64,000 nt of DNA. Source: Legionella birminghamensis (GTDB lineage: Bacteria; Pseudomonadota; Gammaproteobacteria; Legionellales; Legionellaceae). Shown here in pieces: positions 9,101 through 17,617 of this stretch. Positions within the stretch are counted from its first letter, which is position 1, and each line of letters begins with the position of its first letter. The notes beneath the pieces were generated by a model. The model was not told the origin of the DNA. It did not search any database and worked only from the letters and a program-made list of their open reading frames with translations. The stretch covers positions 1,674,001-1,738,000 of the forward strand of contig NZ_UGNW01000001.1 of assembly GCF_900452515.1 (NCBI RefSeq). The letters are read 5' to 3'. The position numbers and the translations under genes were made by a program.

Positions 9101-9408
9101 TATTTACTAAGAAGGACTTGCATACACCGTTCTGGTCCAAAACCTATAACCGGGAAATCACAATATTTGAGAATTTTCTTTGTGTATCTGGTGGCGCGAA
9201 GTTGATCTATGAAAAATGGGAAACGTTTGAACCTTTAGTTGGCGATAAGGAAATAAACTTCCTTGTTTCATTCCTAAATAAACAACTCGATAATCAGCAA
9301 TCATCTTCCCCGCAGGTTACAGAAGCGGTAAACAGGAATCGCTTTTTTAAACCAGGCAATGAAAATAGCAGTACTGTTCCCGCAACACCGGGTTTTAGCC
9401 ATCAATAA
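6187..9408 (+). CDS. C-terminal part: SF1 helicase core plus tandem W-x-x-F repeats
   Basis: 1073 aa from GTG; the true coding sequence probably begins upstream. SF1 motifs are in order: DEAQD (3-7, Walker B), HSYRCP (60-65, motif IV-like), TPEQIKGLEYKKVLLY (152-167, motif V) and SCTRS (216-220, motif VI). Next come a Pro/Glu linker (318-340) and a basic cluster RKKKKKRSRKK (346-356) that resembles a nuclear localisation signal. From ~490 to the end run about a dozen degenerate repeats of 34-46 residues, each starting W-x-x-F and ending near G-x-x-(L/F)-L-x-x-H, for example WDFFEPLITAEAL and WDFFKSIINEKSF, often with a (F/L)-Y-x-L-C core. This combination suggests a secreted effector or a defence-type ATPase; neither is shown. 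If the upstream lesions are real, this part lacks its Walker A. Confidence 0.7.
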   Translation: MVDEAQDLSRLPLKEILHLAKEKRVCYLMDTHQSLFDNKSKRPYLLGLMGSNAKHIELPHSYRCPANVVHFANRVIRLKNWLVGGRADKLEQAEIIPSPEQEKIPGTVVWVDKEEEFERLKEAAKESDFAIITLPQYVEEARRKYGSALIFTPEQIKGLEYKKVLLYRMLDDELCYEANKKINGLSDEELNCLTNRAKEGCEEDQFGPPFNKFFTSCTRSTADLYIDQPEKHATRNLTRFFKKGIKAAELPVQNKAPKTEAERLADWTEEARRQYEEGNIDISKNIYEQCLKNKIPQADFESFLIAQKLVPEKIEAQAWPEPEIKPEPKPEPNPAAEEQTSEACPRKKKKKRSRKKAAAEPRTTAGLSLQPRTGAIEGKTAKPAKNSAMNVSPLQQKTVDKLITVMEQGTIKEWQNYLQRKLSCPVMYQTLVQGLAKQTNSFEVLNFIKEWKALLQKEWGRFSEVITNELLAEELTKHIPEFRDVNVFYFFAMDIDFVSQRWDFFKSRINEEMLNKRIPGGVSAFYLLCGCGTDNKAKLRALWKDLAGFVTKENLHQICADSPYKGASSFYWLCSDIGIEILDQYWHIFMPSITKELLFQEITGSDETHEGKSPLYRLCIIPEGIKFLDNHWDFFEPFFSEEIFKPLGNKHPLSIFQVLFYRNGIELIKKHWPHFLSLIQKEMQSPDERVSEAILFGLSSSPEGVAFLEEKWDFFKSIINEKSFIAKPYRDYPSTGISCIYHLCTHPEGLAFLNKHWSDFAPYLKKTHLSEHFTGSRQTPLHLICDYAERVALIDDHWDDFARFITEESLHLPITGSNTSTGKTPFYFLCQSGHGINLIQKHWDFFEPLITAEALKQTATGAVKEKGLSVLHLLFRNAAGLELLDTHWDFFEPLLITQNLLNVTVNHANQRITPIRTLLDSKEGRILIQKRWPLFSRPFVSEGENISFFYWLCSTSYGHTLLKEYWEEFAHLFTKKDLHTPFWSKTYNREITIFENFLCVSGGAKLIYEKWETFEPLVGDKEINFLVSFLNKQLDNQQSSSPQVTEAVNRNRFFKPGNENSSTVPATPGFSHQ

Positions 9409-9504
9409 TATAACCCCGCTTTTATGCACAGAACAGATTGAGAAATGGCTGTGCATCGTCTTTTCTCCCTTTGCATACAGGACTGTAACATTCTATACAC
9501 ATTG

Positions 9505-9770
9505 TTATCCACAGATTTTGCGGATAACAATATTGTGAATAATATTAGGGATTGCGCTTATAAGTCTTTATTATCAAGGAGTTGCAAACAGAAGAATAAG
9601 GAGAGAGTTTATTGTTGTGAACAGCTGCGGAAAACTTATCCACAGCGCCCAAAATTACAATGTAATCTTGGGAAGTGAATTGTATCTCCTTTTTATTAAA
9701 ATAAACAGTCTTGACAAGCTGTAGATGTATTATTTAATTTATTTTTTTTATATCTCTTTAATTATTAGAG
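9505..9770. repeat. Intergenic DnaA-box block, copy A
   Basis: Within the gene-free stretch 9409-10068. It contains TTATCCACA at 9505-9513, a convergent near-match (TTATCCGCA read on the minus strand, 9519-9527), a second TTATCCACA at 9636-9644, an AACAGTCTTGACA block with TTGACA at 9711-9716, and a closing TATCTC/GAGATA inverted repeat at 9751-9770. The first 212 bp align without any gap to 13964-14175, with 145 identical positions by hand count. A 77-codon frame here (9445-9678) is probably accidental. Confidence 0.75.
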
Positions 9771-10068
9771 ATAAAATATAATTTTATCCATTTACCCTTT
9801 CTATTCAATACCTCTTGCTGGCTCAACTTTACACACTAATCAGCATTGGAAGAATCCTGGTAAGGGTTATGCCCTTTCTACAGCCAGAGATAGTGATTTA
9901 TTTCGCGATTGCCAAGTCAAATGAAATCTGGTATGTTGCTATTCGTCGTGTCGCCGCTCGTTCGCGATATTCCGGGAATTAAGTAAGATAGCTAGACTTC
10001 ACAGATAGATCTTGAAGCATATGCATCAAGGTTCTTTTCCTATGTAAGCTCCAAGCCAGTATTCTGAA
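9771..10068. other. Intergenic stretch upstream of the secreted propeller gene
   Basis: No gene is supported. A 55-codon plus frame without start (9820-9980, LAQLYTLISIGRILVRVMPF...) looks weakly protein-like and might be a remnant. No convincing promoter stands out before 10069. Confidence 0.3.
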
Positions 10069-11694
10069 ATGGATTTGAAAGGTATGGTAAAAATAAAAAG
10101 ATTTTTCTCTAACGAGCTGTCAAAGCTATTACTCGTTTTTTTAATCTTGATACAAGCATGTTATGCTGACAAAGAAAATGTGCTTACACTGGAAGCAGAT
10201 GATCAAGCTGAAGCCCTCTTATTCGTTAAACCTGAAAACTCTTTCTGCTATGGTAACAATAATTTCCAAGCATGTTTAAACATGATTGCTGGCTCCAATA
10301 CCCCAGTGGCGTTAACAATAGTTAATCGCTCAAGACGAGTTACCGCTTATGCTATTCAAGCTATCTTGCCTCCGAATATGGGGGTCACCCAAGACGCTAC
10401 AGGCTGTGCAATTTTACTGCCATTAGCGAGCTGCAGTTTACGTTTTCTCCCAGGCACTAATATCTATCCTCAAGTTTCTGTAGCTATAATAGGCACAAAT
10501 GCCGCCACAACTTATGTTACTATGGAGGTGCTGCCCCCCACTACATTGAGTATTAACGTAGCAGGTTCACCGCTGGTTATACCTAAAGGTGATAACCGCT
10601 CGTTAACGATTACTAATACATCAAATTATCCCGCTTATGCCATTCATTCGAATTTCACCGGCACGGCATTGGATGGGCAAGTGGTTGAATCGGCGAATAC
10701 ATGTGCTGCGGTAGCGCCTGGGGCAAACTGTATGATTACCTACACTGCTATTAACACAGTCGTGCCGCCTACAAATTTTCCCATATTTGGTTCAAATACT
10801 CTTGCTGTAAATGCTAACATTTCTGTAACCTCCCCTTTTGCTTATATTACCAACAATGTCCCGTCCGGAAATATCACTCAATGTTTAAAAAATTCTGTAA
10901 CCGGTGAATTAAGCAATTGTAGTGTTATGGGTCCATTTCCAGCCATCAATAACCCTAGCTATATTGTTTTTAATCAGACCGACACGCAGGCTTATATTAG
11001 CAACTCCTCGAGTAACACCGTCACTCAGTGTTCTGTAGCCCCCTTAACAGGTACCTTAACAAATTGTACAGATTCGATTATAGGCGGGTTAACTAACTCA
11101 TCCGGACTATCACTGAACCCAACAGGCTCCTTCCTCTACATTCTTAATTCATCCGGAGCTACTCCCTTAATAAAATGCCCGATCGATGGAGTGGGCATGA
11201 TCAATACTGCAGGCTGTATCAATTCAGGGGCTACACCGCCTGCAGGGCAAGCTCACACAGGAATTACTCTCAATGCCGCAGGAACGCGTGCTTATATTGT
11301 CAATCAATTCCAGACTACAATATGTGATGTTGATCCTGGCACCGGGCAATTAATCGGTTGTGTTAACCCCCCATCTGCAGCAATTACTTTTGCAAATGGG
11401 AGCCTAGCATTTTATGCCAATGAAACCCTTGCCTATGTAGCCGTAACTTCTTTGAACTCGGTTGCCAAATGCAATGTGCTCAATACCGGAGTGTTAAGTG
11501 GCTGCTTTACCGCGGGAGGGGCAGTTACTAATCCTCAAAATATTGCGATAGATGAGCCTAATAACCTTATTTACATCAGTGATAACTTAGGTGTTTCAAA
11601 ATGTCAGATTAATCCCGTTACAGGAAACTTTTTTGACTGTATGGTTTCAGGGGCTGCTGATCTAAACACACCTGATGGCATCACATTAAATTAA
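10069..11694 (+). CDS. Secreted protein: Ig-like N-domain plus beta-propeller (YVTN/lactonase-like) repeats
   Basis: 541 aa. The N-terminus has basic residues, a hydrophobic core LLLVFLILIQAC and a plausible cleavage after ACYA, so the protein is exported; the Cys is not in a good lipobox. Residues ~40-270 are beta-rich with paired cysteines and two similar sandwich-like segments (TLTIVNRS, SLTITNTS). Residues ~275-541 are propeller-like repeats of ~40 residues with the pattern A-Y-I-x-N followed by V-x-x-C and G-x-L-x-x-C: FAYITNN, QAYISNS, RAYIVNQ, LAYVAVT, LIYISDN. Such proteins bind surfaces or partners rather than being clearly enzymatic. An alternative start is the ATG at 10084. It begins the segment bracketed by the two DnaA-box blocks. 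Confidence 0.75.
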   Translation: MDLKGMVKIKRFFSNELSKLLLVFLILIQACYADKENVLTLEADDQAEALLFVKPENSFCYGNNNFQACLNMIAGSNTPVALTIVNRSRRVTAYAIQAILPPNMGVTQDATGCAILLPLASCSLRFLPGTNIYPQVSVAIIGTNAATTYVTMEVLPPTTLSINVAGSPLVIPKGDNRSLTITNTSNYPAYAIHSNFTGTALDGQVVESANTCAAVAPGANCMITYTAINTVVPPTNFPIFGSNTLAVNANISVTSPFAYITNNVPSGNITQCLKNSVTGELSNCSVMGPFPAINNPSYIVFNQTDTQAYISNSSSNTVTQCSVAPLTGTLTNCTDSIIGGLTNSSGLSLNPTGSFLYILNSSGATPLIKCPIDGVGMINTAGCINSGATPPAGQAHTGITLNAAGTRAYIVNQFQTTICDVDPGTGQLIGCVNPPSAAITFANGSLAFYANETLAYVAVTSLNSVAKCNVLNTGVLSGCFTAGGAVTNPQNIAIDEPNNLIYISDNLGVSKCQINPVTGNFFDCMVSGAADLNTPDGITLN

Positions 11695-11809
11695 GGTAAA
11701 AAATAATAAACAATCACCAATCCCGGGGCTTTCTGGTCAACTAACATACACGTTAATCATCGCATAATCTTTAAGTGCTATTATGAATATTAATAGTTAT
11801 TGAGATTAC

Positions 11810-13168
11810 ATGATGGCCAGAAAATTTCCTGTCATACATGAAAAAGCTGTGATAGCTCATTCACTCAAGGGAAGCCCGGTAGGAGAGGCGCCTAAAGCAG
11901 GTGATCCTCAACCCGTATCTGTAATGCCTCTGCAAGAGCGGCAAGAAATGGTCGAGCGATTAGAAAAAAGTATTTCTACTCTCATGGATGAAGCCAAGGA
12001 TGCCCATGAAGCCAATAATCTAATGCATAATGATCCTGACCATATTACTCGCTTGAGCACTAATGAGTTCTTTTTTTATACTAAAGAGCCACTGACTTTA
12101 AAGGAATTTGAAGAGCTACAAAACAATATTGCAAATAGAGCTAAATCCATGTCTGAAGGGGTTCAATTAATTCTCGGCTCCTTTGGAGTAAAGACAGATG
12201 ATGGTAAAGTGATGAATGTGACTCCACATATTAGTTGTGGAAACCCACCCGAATTCCAGCTCATTGTCAAAAGTAATACCTCATCTGTAGACGTCCGTTA
12301 TAAAGAACCCGATGGTATGGGGGGAATGGATACACTTCCTGTGTTAGATAATCGGAAACCGTCAATACCTATGCCGCAAATTACCATTGACGGCAAAGTT
12401 AAAGACTTCGGCTTTAATAATATAATTTCTTGCAAAACGCCTGGCGGTACTCAATTTTTAACAGCTGTAGACATATGCTTAGACCACGACTATGGTGTTG
12501 CAAAAAAAAACTATCAGGAGCTAATAAAAAAAGATCCTGAAATTTTAAAGCAACCCATTTCTCATGTTGTGGTATCTAACTGGATCCCTATAGATAAAAC
12601 TAACTCTCTTGGCTCCTCTGTAATGCATGTTGATCCTGTCTGTTCACCACAAGGATGCAAACAAGGAATTGCTCAACAGAAAAGCGCTCCACGCAAGCTT
12701 GAATTTGGCAATGACCTGGTTACTGTTTTTAATGTTGTGGGTGAGAAAGTTCATCTTCTCGTCGATTATGTAAAAAATACTTATGCCTATAAGACAACAA
12801 ATCCATCGGGAGGACGCGATCATAAATCCTATACCGTTTCCCTTGATAAGGTCGAATTCCAAAAATCACAAACTAGCGCTGATTTTGCCACTTTTAAAAA
12901 CAAATATCAGGCTCATAAAGGGGATTATCTAAAAACTCTTATTTTAGATGACTTGCAAAAGCGAATAGAAGGCACTACTACAAAAAAAGAATTAGCCGAT
13001 TTAAAAGAAGAATTAGCGCATTCCTATGAGGTAGATGTGTTAAAGAAAGCGCAAGGCTGGGTTACCGAAAAATTTAGCCTTAAAACTACTTCGCAAAAAG
13101 CACTCGAAAAGATGCTGGAACAACAAGAAAAATATTTATCCGAGACCAATCCCAAAGTGTCAATTTAG
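11810..13168 (+). CDS. Unknown protein, 452 aa, effector candidate
   Basis: Unrecognised. Residues 40-75 and 370-445 are helical and charged (LEEQ-rich C-terminus, EKMLEQQEKYLSE), flanking a beta-rich middle (~115-330) with several short Gly/Pro turns and a small cysteine cluster HVDPVCSPQGCKQG around residues 270-283. There is no signal peptide or membrane segment. It may start at the first or second ATG (11810 or 11813). Its place between two accessory genes and its acidic, helical tail fit a translocated protein, but no catalytic motif can be named. Confidence 0.65.
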   Translation: MMARKFPVIHEKAVIAHSLKGSPVGEAPKAGDPQPVSVMPLQERQEMVERLEKSISTLMDEAKDAHEANNLMHNDPDHITRLSTNEFFFYTKEPLTLKEFEELQNNIANRAKSMSEGVQLILGSFGVKTDDGKVMNVTPHISCGNPPEFQLIVKSNTSSVDVRYKEPDGMGGMDTLPVLDNRKPSIPMPQITIDGKVKDFGFNNIISCKTPGGTQFLTAVDICLDHDYGVAKKNYQELIKKDPEILKQPISHVVVSNWIPIDKTNSLGSSVMHVDPVCSPQGCKQGIAQQKSAPRKLEFGNDLVTVFNVVGEKVHLLVDYVKNTYAYKTTNPSGGRDHKSYTVSLDKVEFQKSQTSADFATFKNKYQAHKGDYLKTLILDDLQKRIEGTTTKKELADLKEELAHSYEVDVLKKAQGWVTEKFSLKTTSQKALEKMLEQQEKYLSETNPKVSI

Positions 13169-13221
13169 GGACTTGATTAAAATAGGCTAAACTTTACTAC
13201 TATGAGAAAATAAGGAAAAAC

Positions 13222-13611
13222 ATGAGACCCGAAATATCAACCAAACTAGCTGCTAATCAAAATCCCCTTAAGGTTAATCTTGCTGGATTAAACATAAAGG
13301 ATAGTGAGATTTCAGAAATAATGGCGTATATAAAAATAAATAAACCTGCTGCTATCAAGATTGATTTGGATAATAATCATATTACTGATAAAGGGGCCAA
13401 AACCTTAAGCGACTATTTTCGCGAGTTTAGCGATGTTCAAGAAATTAGTATTCAGTATAATAAGATTGGCAAATCAGGAGCCATTGAATTATTTCGTCTT
13501 AAAAATGATTTCTCTAAACTGGATATATTGTTTCATGGAAATAAAATTACTAATGTACGTGAAATGGATGACATTGAACAGTTAGCACGCTCGGGGACAT
13601 ACAGGCCTTAG
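13222..13611 (+). CDS. Small leucine-rich-repeat-like protein
   Basis: 129 aa. Residues 15-115 show ribonuclease-inhibitor-like LRR spacing: VNLAGLNIKDSEISEIMAYI, then IKIDLDNNHITDKGAKTLSDYF, then ISIQYNKIGKSGAIELFRL, then LDILFHGNKITN. About four repeats are present, which is short, so it may be a fragment or a compact adaptor. AAGGAAA precedes the ATG at a suitable distance. No signal peptide. It follows 11810-13168 by 53 bp and could share its transcript. Eukaryote-like LRR proteins are common among Legionella effectors; function here is unknown. Confidence 0.65.
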   Translation: MRPEISTKLAANQNPLKVNLAGLNIKDSEISEIMAYIKINKPAAIKIDLDNNHITDKGAKTLSDYFREFSDVQEISIQYNKIGKSGAIELFRLKNDFSKLDILFHGNKITNVREMDDIEQLARSGTYRP

Positions 13612-13627
13612 GATTGTAATCTCTAAA

Positions 13628-13897
13628 TCATAGATTAGAAACAACAACAGCAATTAAGACCAGAAATCCCAGGGTGCGGCGAAAGTAATTCACCCCACAG
13701 GTTATCTCCAGCCATGCCCATGTAAAGATAAACCCAAACCGGAGCATATGAAAAATTAAATGCATTTTTGGCTGACTACTACTCCAAAGTAAATCTAATA
13801 GCGCGAATACAAACCACAGGATTAAAGGCCAGTTGGGAAGCTGGAATATGACTACTCGGTTTTGACTGTCTTTAAAAAAATCAGAAAATTTATACAT
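13628..13897 (-). CDS. Small integral membrane protein, 89 aa
   Basis: Three hydrophobic stretches are visible: LPNWPLILWFVFALLDLLW (20-38), MHLIFHMLRFGFIFTWAWL (45-63) and LGFLVLIAVVVSNL (76-89, at the C-terminus). It is Trp- and Phe-rich. No family is recognised. Convergent with 13222-13611 (16 bp apart) and ahead of DnaA-box block copy B, which lies just upstream of its start. Confidence 0.6.
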   Translation of the reverse strand: MYKFSDFFKDSQNRVVIFQLPNWPLILWFVFALLDLLWSSSQPKMHLIFHMLRFGFIFTWAWLEITCGVNYFRRTLGFLVLIAVVVSNL

Positions 13898-13963
13898 GTT
13901 TAGTTTCTTATTCGCAAAAATAGGAGGCTGATATAGTTTGTACGTAACAGTCTATTCACACAG

Positions 13964-14232
13964 TTATCCACAGATTTTGTGGATAACTGATTTCTTGACA
14001 ATCAAGATATTAAGCCTAATAACCTGCTATTATCAAGGAGTTATAAAATGTATGATAAGTAAAAAGCTACTTGTGGTGCACAGGTGAGGTAAACTTATCC
14101 ACAATATCAAGGAATTGGATATGGTTTTTGGAAGTGCATTGTATCTTCTTTTTTTAGAAAGAAACAGTCTTGACAATTTCAAGCTGTTGTATTTGCATGC
14201 ACCTATTTTCGTATCTCTTTAATAATTAGTGA
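13964..14232. repeat. Intergenic DnaA-box block, copy B
   Basis: Within the gap 13898-14308. It has three perfect DnaA boxes: TTATCCACA at 13964-13972, its inverse at 13978-13986 and TTATCCACA at 14095-14103. The offsets from the first box to TTATCAAGGAG (66), to the distal box (131) and from that box to TTGACA (75) are identical to copy A at 9505. A TATCTC/GTGATA end corresponds to the closing inverted repeat of copy A. Confidence 0.8.
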
Positions 14233-14279
14233 TAAATTTATTTTGGCTAATGCGAAGATTTACATGGAGATGATTTGGA

Positions 14280-14299
14280 TACCGCGAACAATCGCGGTA
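14280..14299. repeat. Short palindrome after the DUF808 gene
   Basis: TACCGCGA and TCGCGGTA around an ACAA loop, 10 bp after the stop of the minus-strand gene at 14309. It could form an 8-bp hairpin; without a T-tract its role as a terminator is uncertain. Confidence 0.5.
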
Positions 14300-14308
14300 C
14301 GTAGCGGG

Positions 14309-15190
14309 TTAGCGCGTAGGCTGCTTAAATGCCCCTTTAATTTTACTGAAAAGAACATAGACTGCAGTTGCGGCGGCTCCAGATAATAAACCAGTCAGAA
14401 GATCCATGCCTATTGAAACAGGGAATGAAACACCAGTCGTATACTGATGAAGAAATGGCAGTCCATGCGCAATAATACTTCCTCCGACTAAAAACATAGC
14501 GATGGTTCCAGCCATCGCCAGAAACTTCATTAGAATTGGGGCTGCACCAATTAGCATAAGCCCAATCTGCTTTATCGGCTTTCTTTTCTCGCGTAAAATG
14601 AAACCCAGATCATCCAGTTTTACAATAAATGCAACCAAACCATACACTCCAATAGTCATAATAAGGGAAATTGCAACCAAAACCATAATTTGATTGACCA
14701 AGGATGTGTGAGTAACAGTGCCTAAAGTAATGACGATAATTTCCGCTGACAATATAAAATCAGTGCGCACTGCTCCCCTAATCTTTTCCCTTTCGAATTG
14801 ATGCTCGTCCATTTCTTGGATTGTTAATACTTCTTGGGTGCTATGAGCGTGCGCTTTATGAAGCTTATGTAAAATTTTTTCAAATCCCTCGAAGCATAGA
14901 TACAAGCCTCCTAGCATTAGTAAAACTGTAACCAGTGGAGGGATAAAAAAACTGATAAGGAGAGCCAATGGGATTAATATTAACTTGTTAATAGCCGAGC
15001 CCTTGGCTACTGCAAACACAACGGGGAGTTCTCGATGGGCATGCAGGCCAATCACCTGCTCGGCATTGAGCGCGAGATCATCTCCCAATACACCCGCAGT
15101 TTTCTTGCTGGCTATTTTAGTCATCAATGCGATATCGTCAAGTGCATTGGCGATATCATCTATCAGTGTTAATAAGCTGGTTCCTGCCAT
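14309..15190 (-). CDS. DUF808 (YedI-like) inner-membrane protein
   Basis: 293 aa, about the usual length. The N-terminal signature MAGTSLLTLIDDIANALDDIALMTKIASKKTAGVLGDDLA is that of the DUF808 family (E. coli YedI). Several membrane segments follow (about 73-101, 150-185, 205-240, 260-285), interrupted by a cytoplasmic stretch rich in His and charged residues (108-140). Function of the family is unknown; a membrane transport or stress role is only suggested. Transcribed alone, downstream of fusA2 but separated from it by a good terminator. Confidence 0.85.
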   Translation of the reverse strand: MAGTSLLTLIDDIANALDDIALMTKIASKKTAGVLGDDLALNAEQVIGLHAHRELPVVFAVAKGSAINKLILIPLALLISFFIPPLVTVLLMLGGLYLCFEGFEKILHKLHKAHAHSTQEVLTIQEMDEHQFEREKIRGAVRTDFILSAEIIVITLGTVTHTSLVNQIMVLVAISLIMTIGVYGLVAFIVKLDDLGFILREKRKPIKQIGLMLIGAAPILMKFLAMAGTIAMFLVGGSIIAHGLPFLHQYTTGVSFPVSIGMDLLTGLLSGAAATAVYVLFSKIKGAFKQPTR

Positions 15191-15233
15191 ACGGTTTCCC
15201 TAAAATTTAACACGCAGACTAAAGCGTTCATAA

Positions 15234-15270
15234 TAAAAAAGCCCCATCAGCATAACTGACAGAGCTTTTC
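15234..15270 (-). terminator. Rho-independent terminator of fusA2
   Basis: Read on the minus strand, AGCTCTGTCAG and CTGATGGGGCT pair over 11 bp (three as G-U) around TTATG and are followed by TTTTTT. It starts ~17 bp after the fusA2 stop. The G-U pairs mean that it works as a hairpin only in the minus orientation. Confidence 0.8.
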
Positions 15271-15286
15271 AAAATGACTGACGATC

Positions 15287-17380
15287 TTACTTGGCTGCAG
15301 CGGCGGCTTTCTTTTCTTTTTCTTTGGCAATTACAGCTTCAGCTACGCTGGCCGGACAAGGCGCATAGTGAGAGAATTCCATTGAAAACTGGCCACGGCC
15401 TGAGGTAAGCGTACGTAATGTACTGATATATCCAAACATTTCTGAAAGGGGAACATCGGCTTTGATGCGAACACCTGCAGCACTTGGTTCCTGACCAGAG
15501 ATCATTCCACGGCGACGGTTCAAGTCACCAATTACGTTACCTACATCTTCTTCGGTACTGTAAACGTCAACTTTCATAATGGGTTCCAGCAGTTGTGGGC
15601 CGGCTTTTGGCATTGACTGACGGAACGCCCCTTTTGCTGCAATCTCGAAGGCAATCGCAGAAGAGTCGACCGCATGGTAGCCCCCGTCAGTTAGGTTGAT
15701 AACAACATCTAATACCGGGAATCCAGCTAATGGACCAGTATCCATCATTGAACGGAAGCCTTTTTCAATTGCAGGGAAGAATTCTTTAGGAACATTTCCG
15801 CCGACAACTGATGTCATGAAAGTAAATCCAGAGTTTGGCTCGCCTGGCTCAATTGTGTAATCAATTTTACCATATTGACCCGCACCACCTGATTGTTTCT
15901 TATGGGTGTAGCTGTCCTGAATCGATTTGGTAATGGTTTCACGATAAGCAACCTGTGGCTGACCTACTATCAATTCAACATCATAAGTACGTTTCAGAAT
16001 ATCCACTTTAATATCAAGATGTAACTCACCCATTCCGCGAAGAATGGTTTCACCAGAATCTTCGTCAGTTTCAACTCTGAATGTAGGATCTTCTGCAACC
16101 ATCTTGCCGATGGCAATACTCATTTTTTCAGTAGAACCTTTATCTTTTGGCGTAACAGCAATAGAAATTACAGGCTCAGGAAACACCATTGCTTCCAGTG
16201 TACATTCATGATTAGGATCACAGAGTGTGTGGCCAGTACGAACATTCTTCATACCAACAATAGCAATAATGTCACCGGCTTCAGCGCTTTGTAACTCATT
16301 ACGCTCATTCGCCTGCATCTCCACCATACGGCCAACACGTTCAGTCTTACCGGTAAAGGAGTTGAGAATAGTATCCCCTTTATTTAATTTTCCTGAATAG
16401 ATACGAACGAAAGTCAGGGCGCCAAAACGATCATCCATAATCTTGAAGGCCAGTGCGCGGAATGGCTCATCAGGAGAAACAATGGCGAATTGACCGTTGG
16501 GCTCACCTTCAGCATTGGTCAATGGTTGTGGATTCACTTCGTGCGGAGCGGGTAAATAATCAACCACCGCATCAAGCAATAACTGCATCCCTTTGTTTTT
16601 AAAGGCAGAACCACAATAGGTGGGGAAGAAAGCCAGTTCAAGCGTTCCTTTACGGATGCAACGCTTAACGTCTTCGACAGAAGGCTCAACACCTTCCAGA
16701 TACGCCATTAACAGCTCATCATCCATTTCCAGTGCTGTTTCAATCAACTGTGCTCTGTACATTTCAACATCGTCGTGCATATCTGCCGGTACATCAGTGA
16801 TGTTGTAATTCTCTGGCTGGCCAGATTCATCCCAAACATAGGCTTTGCGGGTCAATAAATCAACAACACCAACGAAACTGTCTTCAAATCCTATCGGTAA
16901 GGTCATGATTAATGGATTTGCGCCCAATACTTTTTTGATCTGCTCAGTAACTCTCAGGAAGTTCGCACCAATACGATCCAGCTTGTTGACAAAAATAAGA
17001 CGGGATACTTTTGCATTGTTCGCATAACGCCAGTTCGTTTCTGACTGAGGTTCAACACCGCCGGAACCGCAGAATACGCCAATTCCCCCATCGAGTACTT
17101 TCAGTGAACGGTATACTTCAACAGTGAAGTCAACGTGTCCTGGGGTATCAATAACGTTAAAGCGATGACCTTTCCAGTAACAGCTTACTGCTGCTGATTG
17201 AATAGTAATACCACGCTCTGCTTCCTGTTCCATAAAGTCGGTTGTCGATTCACCTTCATGAACCTCTCCCATTCTGTGGATTCTTCCAGTAAGCTTCAGA
17301 ATACGTTCTGTAGTGGTTGTTTTTCCGGCATCTACGTGTGCGAAGATACCAATATTTCTGTAAAGGTTTAAGTCAGTCAT
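15287..17380 (-). CDS. fusA2: Elongation factor G, second-type paralogue (FusA2-like)
   Basis: 697 aa GTPase with all EF-G domains. GTP-binding motifs: AHVDAGKTT (14-22), DTPGH (78-82), NKLD (132-135). The start [31 protein letters not shown] and [46 protein letters not shown] match the EF-G paralogue of Vibrio and Pseudomonas (FusA2) rather than the str-operon FusA. Its location agrees: no rpsL, rpsG or tuf is beside it, it stands alone and has its own terminator. Such paralogues take part in translocation or ribosome recycling; which of these applies here is unknown. The C-terminus is a lysine/alanine tail ([12 protein letters not shown]). Confidence 0.85.
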   Translation of the reverse strand: MTDLNLYRNIGIFAHVDAGKTTTTERILKLTGRIHRMGEVHEGESTTDFMEQEAERGITIQSAAVSCYWKGHRFNVIDTPGHVDFTVEVYRSLKVLDGGIGVFCGSGGVEPQSETNWRYANNAKVSRLIFVNKLDRIGANFLRVTEQIKKVLGANPLIMTLPIGFEDSFVGVVDLLTRKAYVWDESGQPENYNITDVPADMHDDVEMYRAQLIETALEMDDELLMAYLEGVEPSVEDVKRCIRKGTLELAFFPTYCGSAFKNKGMQLLLDAVVDYLPAPHEVNPQPLTNAEGEPNGQFAIVSPDEPFRALAFKIMDDRFGALTFVRIYSGKLNKGDTILNSFTGKTERVGRMVEMQANERNELQSAEAGDIIAIVGMKNVRTGHTLCDPNHECTLEAMVFPEPVISIAVTPKDKGSTEKMSIAIGKMVAEDPTFRVETDEDSGETILRGMGELHLDIKVDILKRTYDVELIVGQPQVAYRETITKSIQDSYTHKKQSGGAGQYGKIDYTIEPGEPNSGFTFMTSVVGGNVPKEFFPAIEKGFRSMMDTGPLAGFPVLDVVINLTDGGYHAVDSSAIAFEIAAKGAFRQSMPKAGPQLLEPIMKVDVYSTEEDVGNVIGDLNRRRGMISGQEPSAAGVRIKADVPLSEMFGYISTLRTLTSGRGQFSMEFSHYAPCPASVAEAVIAKEKEKKAAAAAK

Positions 17381-17617
17381 AGTGCTCTTATTAAAAGTAA
17401 TGGGAAAAAAATTATCGCATATTATACAGTATTTTATTTGGGTTTACAGTAGAACTTGTCTATTAATCCTAACTTTATTATGTTTACAGGCTTTACTGCT
17501 CATCGAGCAGGACCAAAACCTCTTATTATTTCCAAATTTATATCGATTCTTACGTTTTTAATATAAATCGTGGATACTATTGGAGTAGCCCCCTTTTAAT
17601 CAGGATTGTGAGAATTT

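Noticed and set aside
9445-9678. 77-codon frame in the DnaA-box block
   Set aside because: The corresponding frame is not kept in copy B; conservation is at DNA blocks, not at codons.
9505-9770. Chromosomal origin of replication
   Set aside because: DnaA boxes are present, but the block is duplicated 4.4 kb away and lacks dnaA, dnaN, gidA or rpmH as neighbours; called only a DnaA-box block.
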